Shown here piece by piece: positions 13,321 through 22,621 of a stretch of DNA of 64,000 nt (the stretch's first letter is position 1; each line of letters begins with the position of its first letter). The position numbers and the translations under genes are program-made. The notes beneath the pieces were generated by a model. It was not told the origin of the DNA. It saw only the letters and a list, made by a program, of their open reading frames with translations, and did not search any database. Location: assembly GCA_023384095.1 (NCBI GenBank), contig JAHDXT010000001.1, forward strand, positions 62,001 to 126,000. The letters run 5' to 3'. This DNA is from Hyphomicrobiaceae bacterium. GTDB lineage: Bacteria > Pseudomonadota > Alphaproteobacteria > Rhizobiales > Hyphomicrobiaceae.

Positions 13321-14043
13321 TCACTCCTCCTCCGGGCGCGCCGCCGCATCGTCCGACTTGCGGCTCCAGGCCTGCTCGCGTTTCAGAAAATCGTGCAGCG
13401 TCTTGCCGGGATCGCTGCGAAAGCGGTCCGGCAGGACCTCGAGCGCATCGATCCGATCGAGCCGGAACGTGCGGAAATCGTCCCTCAGCTCGCACCAGGC
13501 CGCCAACAGCCACACGGGCCCGAAATAGGCTAGCGACAGCGGCCGCACCGTACGCACGGTCTCCCGGGCAGCGAAGTCGCTGTACCGGAAGTGCACCTTG
13601 AGCTGCCCGCGCAGCGCGTGCCTGAGGCGCGCCAGATCGAACCGGATCGGCTCCATGTAGCGGTGGGCCGGCGCCAGCAGCGCCGTGTTGGCCATGAAGC
13701 CGCGCAGGCGGTCCGGGATCACCGCCTCGATCTTGGCGATGGCGTTGGACGCCGCCTCCGCCAGCTCTGCATCCGCCCACGATTCGACGATGCGCGCGCC
13801 CAGCACGAGGGCCTCGATCTCCTGCTCCTTGAACATCAGCGGCGGCAGGTCGAATCCCGCCTTCATCACGTAGCCGATGCCGGCCTCGCCCTCGATCGGC
13901 ACCCCGCTGGCGATCAGGTCCTGGATGTCGCGGTAGATCGTCCGCTCCGACACCTCCAGCGCCGCGCCGAGATCGCGCGCCCGCACCGGCGCCTTGCGGC
14001 GCATGAGCTGAATGATCTCGAACAGTCGGTCGGCGCGGCGCAC
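13321..14043 (-). CDS. YafY-type HTH/WYL-domain transcriptional regulator
   Basis: MRRADRLFEIIQLMRRKAPVRARDLGAALEVSERTIYRDIQDLIASGVPIEGEAGIGYVM (HTH_11) plus WYL-like C-terminal half. Confidence 0.93.
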   Translation of the reverse strand: MRRADRLFEIIQLMRRKAPVRARDLGAALEVSERTIYRDIQDLIASGVPIEGEAGIGYVMKAGFDLPPLMFKEQEIEALVLGARIVESWADAELAEAASNAIAKIEAVIPDRLRGFMANTALLAPAHRYMEPIRFDLARLRHALRGQLKVHFRYSDFAARETVRTVRPLSLAYFGPVWLLAAWCELRDDFRTFRLDRIDALEVLPDRFRSDPGKTLHDFLKREQAWSRKSDDAAARPEEE

Positions 14044-14094
14044 CTTGCAAACCCATCCCTGATCTGGCGCGCGAAGGTGTCTACGCTACCACTG

Positions 14095-14146
14095 CTGACA
14101 CCGCGTTGTCAGTAGCCTGTCAGACCTCCTGACGGCATGCTGTCAG
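14095..14146. promoter_or_regulatory. Candidate operator array: CTGACA/TGTCAG half-sites between divergent WYL regulator and DUF1127 gene
   Basis: CTGACA(14095-14100)-ccgcgt-TGTCAG(14107-14112), TGTCAG(14118-14123), CTGAC(14129-14133), TGTCAG(14141-14146). Confidence 0.65.
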
Positions 14147-14200
14147 GGGCTCTCGGCCATAGTGCGAGGACAAGAGAAACGAGATGACAGGAGCCCTGAA

Positions 14201-14443
14201 ATGTCGCATTCGCCCAGCACGTGCGTCTCCCCGGTCGCCCGGCCGAGCCTCGCAATCCGGCTGTTGTCGGCCGCGAGATCGGCGCAGTGCGCCTATGTGA
14301 AATGGTACGAGCGGCGGGCCGCCCGCCACCACCTCGGCAGCCTCGACGACCGCTTGCTGAAGGACATCGGGATTTCCCGGAGCGAGATCGAGCCGGCCGT
14401 CCGCGGCGATCGCTTCCGCCGGAACGGGCGGCATGCCGGGTGA
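14201..14443 (+). CDS. DUF1127-domain small protein
   Basis: YVKWYERRAARHHLGSLDDRLLKDIGISRSEIEPAVRGDRFRR is the typical DUF1127 core. Confidence 0.85.
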   Translation: MSHSPSTCVSPVARPSLAIRLLSAARSAQCAYVKWYERRAARHHLGSLDDRLLKDIGISRSEIEPAVRGDRFRRNGRHAG

Positions 14444-14592
14444 AGCCAGTCCTCCCGACTCGTGCCTTCTGCCATCTGATGGCCTTGAATGTGTCCGAGA
14501 CACGTACCGTTCACATCCCGTTCAGCCGCAGGCGTCCAGTGTTGCAGCGGCAGCGGGCTCGAGGCGTCTGCGTTCGGCGGTGAGGAGGGAAA

Positions 14593-15708
14593 ATGCTGCG
14601 GGTTGGGGGGATGGTTGCACTCTGCCTGATGTTGCTGGCGTTGCCGGCGCAGGCGCAGAAGCAGGCCGACTGGGTCCTGCTCGGCGAAACGACGGTCGGG
14701 TTCGGCGTCGACCGCGACGTCATCAACATCGGCCGTAACGAGGACTGGTTCCGCAATCGCTCGTTCCGGCAACTGCACCTCGCGGCCGAGCGCAACGACG
14801 TGCACATGGTCTCGATCCGGGTCGTCTACCTCAACGGCTTCTCCGAGGAGATCCGGATCGACAAGCAGATCCGCGCCGGCCGGCAGCTCCCGGTCGATCT
14901 GCGCGGCGACAGGAGCTACCTGCAGCGGGTCGAGCTGATCTACCGGTCGCGCCCGAGCTTCCGCGGACAGGCGGTGGTCCAGGTCTACGGCGAGCCGGCC
15001 CGGCCCCAACGCCCCGCGCCCGAGACGAGCTGGCTGCTGCTCGGAGAGACGACCGTCGGGTTCGGCGTCGACCGCGACGTCATCAACATCGGCCAGTCGG
15101 AGGAGTGGTTCCGGAACCGGGCGTTCCGGCAGCTCCATTTCGCGGCCGAGCGCAACGACGTGCACCTGCTCGCCGTCCGTCTCGTCTACTTCAACGGCTT
15201 CGCGGAGGACGTCAGGATCGACCGGCTGGTCCGAGCGGGCGGGCAGATTCCAGTCGACCTGCGCGGCGACAGGAGCTTTCTGCGTCGGATCGAGATGACC
15301 TACCGCGCGCGGCCGAGCTTCCGCGGGCAGGCGGTCGTCAAGGTCTACGGCGAGCCTGCCCGGCGGGGCGGTGCCGATGCCGGGCCGAACCTGGAGCTGC
15401 TCGGGAAGAAGGGCGTCGGCTTTCTCCGCGACCGCGACGTCATTCAGGTAGGCCGGCGCGAAGGCGCCTTTCGCCAGCTCGTGCTGAAGGTTCTCGACAA
15501 CGATATCGAGATCGTCGAGCTGACGGTCGTCTACGGCAACGGCGAGAAGGACCGGATCCCCGTCAAGCGCACGATCCGCCGCAACCAGCAGAGCGAGCCT
15601 TTGGATCTCAAAGGGCAGCGGCGCGCGATCGACCGCATCGAGCTCGTCTATCGCAGCAAGCCGAGCCTGCGCGGCGAGGCCACGCTCGAGATCTATGGCG
15701 TGCAATGA
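14593..15708 (+). CDS. Secreted protein built of three ~120-aa tandem repeats (DUF2541-like?)
   Basis: Signal peptide ...LCLMLLALPAQAQ; repeats 1 and 2 share LLGETTVGFGVDRDVINIG, (S/A)FRQLH(L/F)AAERNDVH, PVDLRGDRS(Y/F)L, RPSFRGQAVV(Q/K)VYGEPAR; repeat 3 LLGKKGVGFLRDRDVIQVG...PLDLKGQRRAIDRIELVYRSKPSLRGEATLEIYG. Confidence 0.85.
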   Translation: MLRVGGMVALCLMLLALPAQAQKQADWVLLGETTVGFGVDRDVINIGRNEDWFRNRSFRQLHLAAERNDVHMVSIRVVYLNGFSEEIRIDKQIRAGRQLPVDLRGDRSYLQRVELIYRSRPSFRGQAVVQVYGEPARPQRPAPETSWLLLGETTVGFGVDRDVINIGQSEEWFRNRAFRQLHFAAERNDVHLLAVRLVYFNGFAEDVRIDRLVRAGGQIPVDLRGDRSFLRRIEMTYRARPSFRGQAVVKVYGEPARRGGADAGPNLELLGKKGVGFLRDRDVIQVGRREGAFRQLVLKVLDNDIEIVELTVVYGNGEKDRIPVKRTIRRNQQSEPLDLKGQRRAIDRIELVYRSKPSLRGEATLEIYGVQ

Positions 15709-15739
15709 GCCGGAGCGGGGCCGCGGGCGCTCGACGCTA

Positions 15740-15900
15740 AAGCCTGTTCGGCTGAGATTGAAACAGTATCGACGAGCACATCTCCCCTCCCCCTTGCGGG
15801 GAGGGGTGGGGGTGGGGGTCGGACGTTGCAGTCGCGGCCCCACCCCACCCGCGCGGCTTTCGCCGCGCCGCCCTCCCCGTCAAGGGGAGGGCATCGTATC
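15740..15900. repeat. Dispersed GC-rich palindromic intergenic repeat, family A copy 1
   Basis: CTCCCCTCCCCCTTGCGGGGAGGGG...CCACCCCACCCGCGCGGC..GCCGCGCCGCCCTCCCCGTCAAGGGGAGGGC; inverted copy at ~51520-51690. Confidence 0.85.
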
Positions 15901-16175
15901 GCCACCCGATGGCCCTCAACCTAGCCCTCTCTCGCTGGAACGCGAGAATAGGCGCAACCTGATATGCTTCGATCAAAGCCGAACACGCTGTAGCCCGCGG
16001 CCCTGCTCGACCATCCGGATCGCCTTCCGGGGGACGTTGAGGCGAGGCCGATCGACTTTGGGAAGTATACGGGCGGCTCCATGCCCGAAAGCTGGCGTAA
16101 TTGTGCCCTCGATTAATGGCACGTCTGACCGTAAGGTTGGTGTGGGGGACTTTCTCGAGGAGCCGTTGCCGAACG

Positions 16176-16823
16176 ATGCCGCTGCGGAGTTTCTTTGCGT
16201 TTGTGACCAGCCTCCCGGTGCTGCTGCTGGCGCCGGCCATCGCCGCCGAGGCGGGCAAGTACGAGTTCCGCGTTACCGGTGTCTCGCGCGCGGATTCCCT
16301 GAATATCCGCGAGCGCGTCGAGGATCAGGCCAGCATCAGCGACGCTAAGATTCTGGGCCAGATTCCCGCCAACGAAGGCGGCGTGCTCGGTTCGGGCGCC
16401 AGCCTCAAGGTCGGCAGGGTGCGCTGGTTCGAGGTCCGCTACAAGGAGACGCGCGGCTGGGTCAACGGCCGCTACCTGGCGCCGGTCTCGCCCGAGCTCG
16501 GGAGCGAGCTCGACTCCAATCTGTTCTGCGCCGGCACCGAGCCGTTCTGGTCGCTGAAGGTCGCGGACGGCCTCGCCGAGGTGACCCAGCCCGATGCGCC
16601 GCCGGAGCGCTATGCCGTCGCTATCCGCGAGCCGTTCCAGGGTCGCGACGACGCGCTGGCGCTGCGGCTCGTCAGCGAGGAGGGACCCGAGATCAGCGCC
16701 CTCGTGCAGCACAGGGAGTGGTGCAGCGACGGCATGTCGGACCTCGACTACGCGTTCGAGGTCAGCATCGTCGGCCTCGACGGCGAACGTCGGCTGCGCG
16801 GCTGCTGCAGCCTGCTCAGGTAA
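16176..16823 (+). CDS. Secreted SH3b-like domain protein
   Basis: MPLRSFFAFVTSLPVLLLAPAIAAEAG signal; SLNIRERVEDQASISDAKILGQIPANEGGVLGSG...RVRWFEVRYKETRGWVNGRYL is SH3b-like; C-terminal FCAGTEPFWSLKV segment. Confidence 0.75.
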   Translation: MPLRSFFAFVTSLPVLLLAPAIAAEAGKYEFRVTGVSRADSLNIRERVEDQASISDAKILGQIPANEGGVLGSGASLKVGRVRWFEVRYKETRGWVNGRYLAPVSPELGSELDSNLFCAGTEPFWSLKVADGLAEVTQPDAPPERYAVAIREPFQGRDDALALRLVSEEGPEISALVQHREWCSDGMSDLDYAFEVSIVGLDGERRLRGCCSLLR

Positions 16824-16962
16824 GGGCTCGACCGCAGCCCATCGCCGGAACATCGCTCGCCCGCCCTGCCTCACTGAGGCTGCGAAAACAGTTGACGCAC
16901 GCCCTTTCGACCGTGCTCAAATCACCAGACGAACAATCAATCCGAGTGGGAGGAAAACAACC

Positions 16963-18477
16963 ATGCTCAACCGATCGCTGCTCGCAGCGGCCATTCTCGC
17001 CTCGGTCGCCGCTGCCCCCGTGCAGGCGGCGAAGAAGGACAACTCGGTCCGCTTCGCCTACGACCAGGTGCTGGAGAACATCGACCCCTATTTCAACAAC
17101 GTCCGCCTCGGCGTCATCATGAGCCACGCAGTCTGGGATACGCTCATCTATCGCGATCCCAACTCCAACGAGTACAAGCCGGGCCTCGCGACCTCCTGGA
17201 AGTGGATCGACGACCGGACGCTGGAGCTGGAGCTGCGCCAGGGCGTCAAGTTCCACAACGGCGAAGCCTTCGACGCCGACGATGTGGTCTACACCCTGAA
17301 CTTCGCCTCCGACCCTGCCAACAAGGCAACGGCCCAGCAGAACATCAGCTGGGTGGAGAAGGCGGAGAAGGTCGAACAGTACAAGGTGCGGATCAGGACC
17401 AAGCGTCCGTTCCCGGCTGCCATCGAATATCTCGCCGGCCCGATCCCGATGCACCCGAACGAGTACTACGCCACGGCCGGACCCAAGGGGATGAACGAGA
17501 AGCCGGTCGGCACCGGACCCTACAAGGTCACCGAGCACGTCGTCGGCAAGGTGATCCGGCTCGAGGCCAACAAGGACTATTGGGCGAGCGCGCCGAAGCC
17601 GAAGGCCACGATCGAGAGGATCGAGGTCCGCATGATCCCCGACCGGCAGACGCAGGTCGCCGAGATGCTTTCCGGCGGGCTCGACCTGATCATGAACGTG
17701 CCGGTCGAGCAGGCCGAGCAGCTCAAGGCGGCGCCGCACCTGGCGGTGACCTCCGGCCTGACCATGCGCATCGTCTTCATCCTGTTCAATTCCGGCCAGA
17801 ATGGCCCCAACGATGCGATCAAGGACGTGCGCGTGCGCCAGGCCATCGCGCATTCGATCGACAAGGTGACGATGGCCAGGCAGCTCGTCGGCGAGCAGGC
17901 ACGGGTGATCGAGACGATCTGCTTCCCGACCCAGTTCGGATGCACGGACGAGGGCGCCAGGCGCTATCCTTACGATCCCGCCAAGGCCAAGGCCCTGCTG
18001 GCCGAGGCCGGCTTCAAGGACGGCTTCGACCTCGAGTTCCTCGGCTACCGCGAGCGGCCGCAGACCGAGGCGATGGTCAACTACATGCGTGCCGCCGGCA
18101 TCCGCGCCAACCTCAAGTTCATGCAGTATGCCGCCATGCGCGAGCAGCACCGCGCCAACAAGGCGGCGGCCACTCACCAGACCTGGGGCTCGTTCAGCAT
18201 CAACGACGTGTCCGCCGGCCCGTCGGCCTACTTCAAGGGCATAGACGACGATATGATCAAGGATCCGGAGGTGATCGCGCAGTTCGAGAAGGGTGACACC
18301 AGCGTCGATCCCGCGGTGCGCAAGGAAGCCTACAAGCGCGGGCTGCAGCTCGTGAACGAGCGGGCCTACGCGGTGCCGCTCTACGCCCTGACGACCAACT
18401 ACGTCTCCGACAAGGACCTCCAGTTCAAGGCCTATCCCGACGAGCTGCCGCGGTTCTGGGAGATGAAGTGGAAGTGA
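16963..18477 (+). CDS. ABC transporter substrate-binding protein (peptide/nickel, DppA/OppA family)
   Basis: Signal peptide; LATSWKWIDDRTLELELRQGVKFHNGEAFDADDVVYTLNF...VRQAIAHSIDK; ATG preceded by GGAGG. Confidence 0.95.
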   Translation: MLNRSLLAAAILASVAAAPVQAAKKDNSVRFAYDQVLENIDPYFNNVRLGVIMSHAVWDTLIYRDPNSNEYKPGLATSWKWIDDRTLELELRQGVKFHNGEAFDADDVVYTLNFASDPANKATAQQNISWVEKAEKVEQYKVRIRTKRPFPAAIEYLAGPIPMHPNEYYATAGPKGMNEKPVGTGPYKVTEHVVGKVIRLEANKDYWASAPKPKATIERIEVRMIPDRQTQVAEMLSGGLDLIMNVPVEQAEQLKAAPHLAVTSGLTMRIVFILFNSGQNGPNDAIKDVRVRQAIAHSIDKVTMARQLVGEQARVIETICFPTQFGCTDEGARRYPYDPAKAKALLAEAGFKDGFDLEFLGYRERPQTEAMVNYMRAAGIRANLKFMQYAAMREQHRANKAAATHQTWGSFSINDVSAGPSAYFKGIDDDMIKDPEVIAQFEKGDTSVDPAVRKEAYKRGLQLVNERAYAVPLYALTTNYVSDKDLQFKAYPDELPRFWEMKWK

Positions 18478-18489
18478 GGTTAGCTGGCC

Positions 18490-18508
18490 GGGCGGCGGCG
18501 CGCCGCCC
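18490..18508 (+). other. Stem-loop immediately after the substrate-binding protein gene (GGGCGGCG-gcg-CGCCGCCC)
   Basis: 8-bp perfect inverted repeat 13 nt past the stop codon; no T-tract. Confidence 0.55.
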
Positions 18509-18521
18509 GCAACCAACGCCT

Positions 18522-18677
18522 CCGTCATCCCCGACAAGGGAGCGAAAGCGACCGCAGATCCGGGACCCAGAGGAAGAGTCGTCCATAGGACGCTGGATGT
18601 CGTGCCTTCGGCACTCCTTGCGCTGGATCCCGGATCTTCCTCGCCGCTGAAAAGCGGCTCGTAGTCCGGGATGACGG
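18522..18677. repeat. Large imperfect palindromic repeat (family D) between substrate-binding protein and permease genes
   Basis: CCGTCATCC...AGATCCGGGACCCAG...CTGGATCCCGGATCT...GTCCGGGATGACGG; right arm shared with 5530-5578. Confidence 0.75.
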
Positions 18678-18742
18678 CAGGACATGAAGCGTTGTTTTCG
18701 AGGGGCTAGAGTACAGACCAGAATGCCGCGCCGGAGGCTGTC

Positions 18743-19660
18743 ATGCTGCTCTATGCACTGAAGCGGCTCGGGCTGGCCCTTCTCGTCGCCGCCTTCGTGT
18801 CGGTGGTGGCCTTCCTGCTGCTGCGCCTCTCGGGCGACGCAGCCCTCGCCATCGCCGGGGAGGGCGCCCGCGACGAGGACATCGCGCTCGTTCGCCGGAC
18901 CTACGGCCTCGACCGGCCCCTCATCGTGCAGTACGGCGACTGGCTGCTGCGGACGCTCGCCGGCGACCTCGGCCAGTCGCTCTATTTCAAGACCGACGTC
19001 GCCGCCCTGATCGCGGACAAGCTGCCGGTCACCTTCCTGATCGGCAGCTTTTCGCTGCTCTTCGCTCTGGCACTGTCCGTGCCGCTCGGCGTCCTCTCGG
19101 CGGTCTATGCCGGAAGCTGGATCGACCGCCTCGCGCTGGCGCTCGCGGTGGCGGGCCAGGCGCTGCCGAACTTCTTCTTCGCGCTCGTGCTCATGATGCT
19201 GTTCTCGATCACGCTGCGCTGGCTTCCGGTCTCGGGAAGCGACACCTGGGCGCATTTCGTGATGCCGACGATCGCGCTCGGCTACTACGTGACGCCACCG
19301 ATGATGCGCCTCGTGCGCGCCGGCATGGTCGAGGTGCTGGGCTCCGACTACATCCGCACGGCGCGCGCCAAGGGGCTGTCCCCGGCGAGCGTCGTCTTCA
19401 AGCACGGTCTGCGCAATGCGCTCGTCCCGGTGGTGGCGCTCGCCGCGGTCCAGCTCGGCTACCTGCTCGGCGGCTCCATCGTCATCGAGACGATCTTCGC
19501 GCTCGATGGCCTCGGCTACCTCGCCTACCAGTCGATCACGCACAAGGATTTCCCCGTCACGCAGGCCGTCCTGCTGCTGCTGGCGCTGATCTACGTGCTG
19601 CTGACGCTGGTCTCGGACCTGCTCAATGCGTTCCTCGATCCGCGCATGAGGGTGGCCTGA
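18743..19660 (+). CDS. ABC transporter permease (DppB-like)
   Basis: MLLYALKRLGLALLVAAFVSVVAFLLLRLSGD..., EAA-loop RLVRAGMVEVLGSDYIRTARAKGLSPASVVFKHGLRNALVPVV. Confidence 0.95.
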   Translation: MLLYALKRLGLALLVAAFVSVVAFLLLRLSGDAALAIAGEGARDEDIALVRRTYGLDRPLIVQYGDWLLRTLAGDLGQSLYFKTDVAALIADKLPVTFLIGSFSLLFALALSVPLGVLSAVYAGSWIDRLALALAVAGQALPNFFFALVLMMLFSITLRWLPVSGSDTWAHFVMPTIALGYYVTPPMMRLVRAGMVEVLGSDYIRTARAKGLSPASVVFKHGLRNALVPVVALAAVQLGYLLGGSIVIETIFALDGLGYLAYQSITHKDFPVTQAVLLLLALIYVLLTLVSDLLNAFLDPRMRVA

Positions 19661-20553
19661 TGAGCGACGCCGTCATCCTGCCCATCGAGACCGTCACCAC
19701 CAAGGTCGGCTCGCCCGCGGCCCGGATGGCGGCCAACCCTTCTGTGGTCACCGGGCTGCTGCTCGTCGGGGCGGTCGTGGCGATCGCGCTGCTGGCCCCG
19801 CTGCTGGCGCCGCACGACCCTTACGCGCAGGACCTCACCCGCCGGCTCATCCCGCCCATCTGGCACGACAAGGGGGTCTGGTTCAACCCGCTCGGCACCG
19901 ACAATCTCGGCCGCGACTACCTCTCGCGGGTGCTTTATGGCGCCCGCATCTCGCTGCTCATCGGCCTCTCGGTGATGGTGATCTCGGGCCTGATCGGCAC
20001 GGCGCTCGGCCTCGCCGCGGGCTATTTCGGCGGCCGGACGGATCTCGTCATCAGCTTCGTCATCACCGCCAGGCTGGCCATGCCGGTGGTGCTGGTCGCG
20101 CTGGCCGTCGTCGCCATGATCGGCGGCTCCCTGCCGGTCGTGATCCTCACGCTCGGCCTGCTCAAGTGGGACCGCTTCGCGGTCGTCATGCGCAGCGCCA
20201 CGCAGCAGGTGCGCTCGCTCGACTACGTGACAGCCGCCGAGGCGGCCGGCGCCTCGCGCAGCCGCATCGTGCTGGGCGAGATCCTGCCCAACGTCTTCCC
20301 GCACCTGATCGTCGTCGCGACAGTCGAAGCGGGCAGCGCCATCCTGCTCGAGGCGGCGCTGTCGTTTCTCGGACTCGGAGTGCAGCCGCCGCTGCCGTCG
20401 TGGGGGCTGATGATCGCGGAAGCCAAGAACCTGATGTTCTTCTCGTTCTGGCTGATCGCCATTCCCGGCACGGCGCTGGCGCTGCTGGTGCTCGGCATCA
20501 ACCTGCTCGGCGACGGCCTGCGCGACGTGTTCGCACCCGACGGGAGATCCTGA
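19660..20553 (+). CDS. ABC transporter permease (DppC-like)
   Basis: LGTDNLGRDYLSRVLYGARISL; EAAGASRSRIVLGEILPNVFPHLIV; TGATG overlap with upstream gene. Confidence 0.95.
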   Translation: MSDAVILPIETVTTKVGSPAARMAANPSVVTGLLLVGAVVAIALLAPLLAPHDPYAQDLTRRLIPPIWHDKGVWFNPLGTDNLGRDYLSRVLYGARISLLIGLSVMVISGLIGTALGLAAGYFGGRTDLVISFVITARLAMPVVLVALAVVAMIGGSLPVVILTLGLLKWDRFAVVMRSATQQVRSLDYVTAAEAAGASRSRIVLGEILPNVFPHLIVVATVEAGSAILLEAALSFLGLGVQPPLPSWGLMIAEAKNLMFFSFWLIAIPGTALALLVLGINLLGDGLRDVFAPDGRS

Positions 20554-21569
20554 TGGCCTCAGCCGCGGCATCGGCGGCCGTGCTGGAGGTCGAGGACCTC
20601 TCGGTGACGATCCGCACGCCCGCCGGCCCGCTGCACGCCGTGCGCGGCGTCAGCTTCGACGTGCGCCGCGGCGAGACGGTCTGCCTCGTCGGCGAATCCG
20701 GCTGCGGCAAGTCGATGACGTCGCTCGCCATCATGAGCCTGCTGCCCGAGACCGCGACGCGACGCGCCCGCCGCCTCGCCTTCGCGGGCGCCGATCTCGC
20801 CGGCGCCACGGGCGCCGAGATCAACGCACTGCGCGGCAACCGCATGGCGATGATCTTCCAGGAGCCGATGACCGCGCTCAATCCGGCCTGGACCATCGGC
20901 GACCAGCTCGTCGAGGTCCATCGCCGCCACAAGCGGTCGGGACGCGCCGAGGCAAGGGAGCGGGCGGTCGATCTCCTGGGCAAGGTCGGCATCGCCTCGC
21001 CGGTCGAGCGGCTCGGGCAATACCCCCATCAGCTCTCGGGCGGCCTGCGGCAGCGCGTCATGATCGCCATGGCGCTGATGTGCGGCCCCGACCTCATCAT
21101 CGCCGACGAGCCGACCACCGCCCTTGACGTGACCATCCAGGCGCAGATCCTGCGCCTCCTGGCGGGATTGCAGCGCGAGCTCGGCATCGCGCTGCTGCTC
21201 ATCACGCACGACCTCGGCATCGTGGCGCGCATCGCCGACCGGGTGCACGTCATGTATGCCGGCGCCATCGTGGAGCGCGCGACGGCGGCGGAGCTCTTCG
21301 CGCGCCCTTGCCATCCCTATACCCGCGGCCTGCTCTCCTGCCTGCCCGCCCCGGGCGTCACCGAGGCCGGCACGCGCCTCGGCACGATCCCCGGCGTCGT
21401 GCCGAGCCTGATCGGCGGCATCGAGGGCTGCGCGTTCCGCTCCCGTTGCGAGCACGCGCGCGCCGGCTGCGCGCAGGCAGTGCCGGTCCGCCGCGCATCG
21501 GCCACTCACCATTACGTCTGCGTGGAGGAGGTCGCGGAGATGGCGGCACTCGGGGAGGCGACGGCGTGA
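20553..21569 (+). CDS. ABC transporter ATP-binding protein (DppD-like)
   Basis: [21 protein letters not shown] Walker [16 protein letters not shown] signature; [20 protein letters not shown] Walker B. Confidence 0.95.
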   Translation: MASAAASAAVLEVEDLSVTIRTPAGPLHAVRGVSFDVRRGETVCLVGESGCGKSMTSLAIMSLLPETATRRARRLAFAGADLAGATGAEINALRGNRMAMIFQEPMTALNPAWTIGDQLVEVHRRHKRSGRAEARERAVDLLGKVGIASPVERLGQYPHQLSGGLRQRVMIAMALMCGPDLIIADEPTTALDVTIQAQILRLLAGLQRELGIALLLITHDLGIVARIADRVHVMYAGAIVERATAAELFARPCHPYTRGLLSCLPAPGVTEAGTRLGTIPGVVPSLIGGIEGCAFRSRCEHARAGCAQAVPVRRASATHHYVCVEEVAEMAALGEATA

Positions 21570-22537
21570 GCGCCCTCATCGAGGCTCGCGGGCTGTCGCG
21601 GACGTTCAGCGTCAGCCGTGGCCTGTTCGCGAGACGCGCCACGCTCAACGCAGTCGCAGGCGTCGACCTCGATGTCCACAAGGGCGAGGTGCTGGGCATC
21701 GTCGGCGAGTCGGGCTGCGGCAAGAGCACGCTCGCCCGCATGATCCTCGGCCTGCTGCCGCCGTCCTCCGGAACCGTCCGGCTTTCTGGCCGGGATATCC
21801 GGGTGATGCCCCGGCGCGCCCTCGCCCGACGCATGCAGCCGGTGTTCCAGGACCCCTACTCGTCGCTCAACCCGCGCCGGCGGGTTGCGTCCATCGTGGC
21901 GCTGCCGCTGGCGGTCCAGGGGTCGCATTCGGCCGAGGAGCGGCGCGCCCGGGCGATCGCGGCGCTCGACAAGGTCGGCCTGCCGGCGCGCTACGCCGAC
22001 AACTTCCCGAGCCAGCTCTCCGGCGGCCAGCGGCAGCGGGTGGCCATCGCGCGGGCCCTCGTCACGGAGCCGGAGATCGTCGTCTGCGACGAGCCGACGT
22101 CCGCTCTCGACGTCTCCGTGCAGTCGCAGATCCTCAACCTGCTGATCGACTTGAAGGAGAACCTCGGGCTGACCTACGTCTTCATCAGCCACAACCTGGC
22201 CGTCGTCGAGCACCTGGCGACGCGCGTCGCCGTCATGTACCTCGGCCGCATCGTGGAGCTCGGTGCGACAGCGGAGCTGTTCCGCAACCCTCGCCATCCC
22301 TATACGCAGGCGCTGCTGGCCTCCGTGCTCACGCCAGAGCCCGGCCTCGGCATCCCCGAGGCGCTGCTGGGGACGGCTTCTCCCGACCCCCTCAATGTGC
22401 CGGCCGGCTGCCCGTTCCACCCCCGCTGCCCGCAGGCGGTGGAGATGTGCCGCGGCGCCGTCCCGAAGCCGGTCGATACAGCGGCCGGTTTTGCCGCCTG
22501 CCATCTCGTCACGGACGCTGCGAGCCGGGCAGCCTGA
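21566..22537 (+). CDS. ABC transporter ATP-binding protein (DppF-like), GTG start
   Basis: [19 protein letters not shown]...[25 protein letters not shown]...LSGGQRQRVAIARAL. Confidence 0.93.
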   Translation: MSALIEARGLSRTFSVSRGLFARRATLNAVAGVDLDVHKGEVLGIVGESGCGKSTLARMILGLLPPSSGTVRLSGRDIRVMPRRALARRMQPVFQDPYSSLNPRRRVASIVALPLAVQGSHSAEERRARAIAALDKVGLPARYADNFPSQLSGGQRQRVAIARALVTEPEIVVCDEPTSALDVSVQSQILNLLIDLKENLGLTYVFISHNLAVVEHLATRVAVMYLGRIVELGATAELFRNPRHPYTQALLASVLTPEPGLGIPEALLGTASPDPLNVPAGCPFHPRCPQAVEMCRGAVPKPVDTAAGFAACHLVTDAASRAA

Positions 22538-22621
22538 CCTGCACTCCGCGAATCTCCACCTCGCCCCTACCCGCCATCGCCCGGCCGTGGTACGGCGACT
22601 GCCGTGAGAGGCCGAGGACCC

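Noticed and set aside
14593-15708. Duplicate gene or assembly duplication
   Set aside because: The duplicated segments are in one continuous frame with amino-acid divergence spread through the repeat, so a tandem-domain protein is the simpler reading
15740-15900. CRISPR array
   Set aside because: Repeats are palindromic intergenic elements as single copies at distant sites, without regularly spaced spacers; no cas genes in the window
16892-16922. Sigma70-like promoter TTGACG...TCAAAT upstream of the ABC substrate-binding gene
   Set aside because: Spacing (~19 bp) and -10 match are poor; not reported as a feature without mapping data
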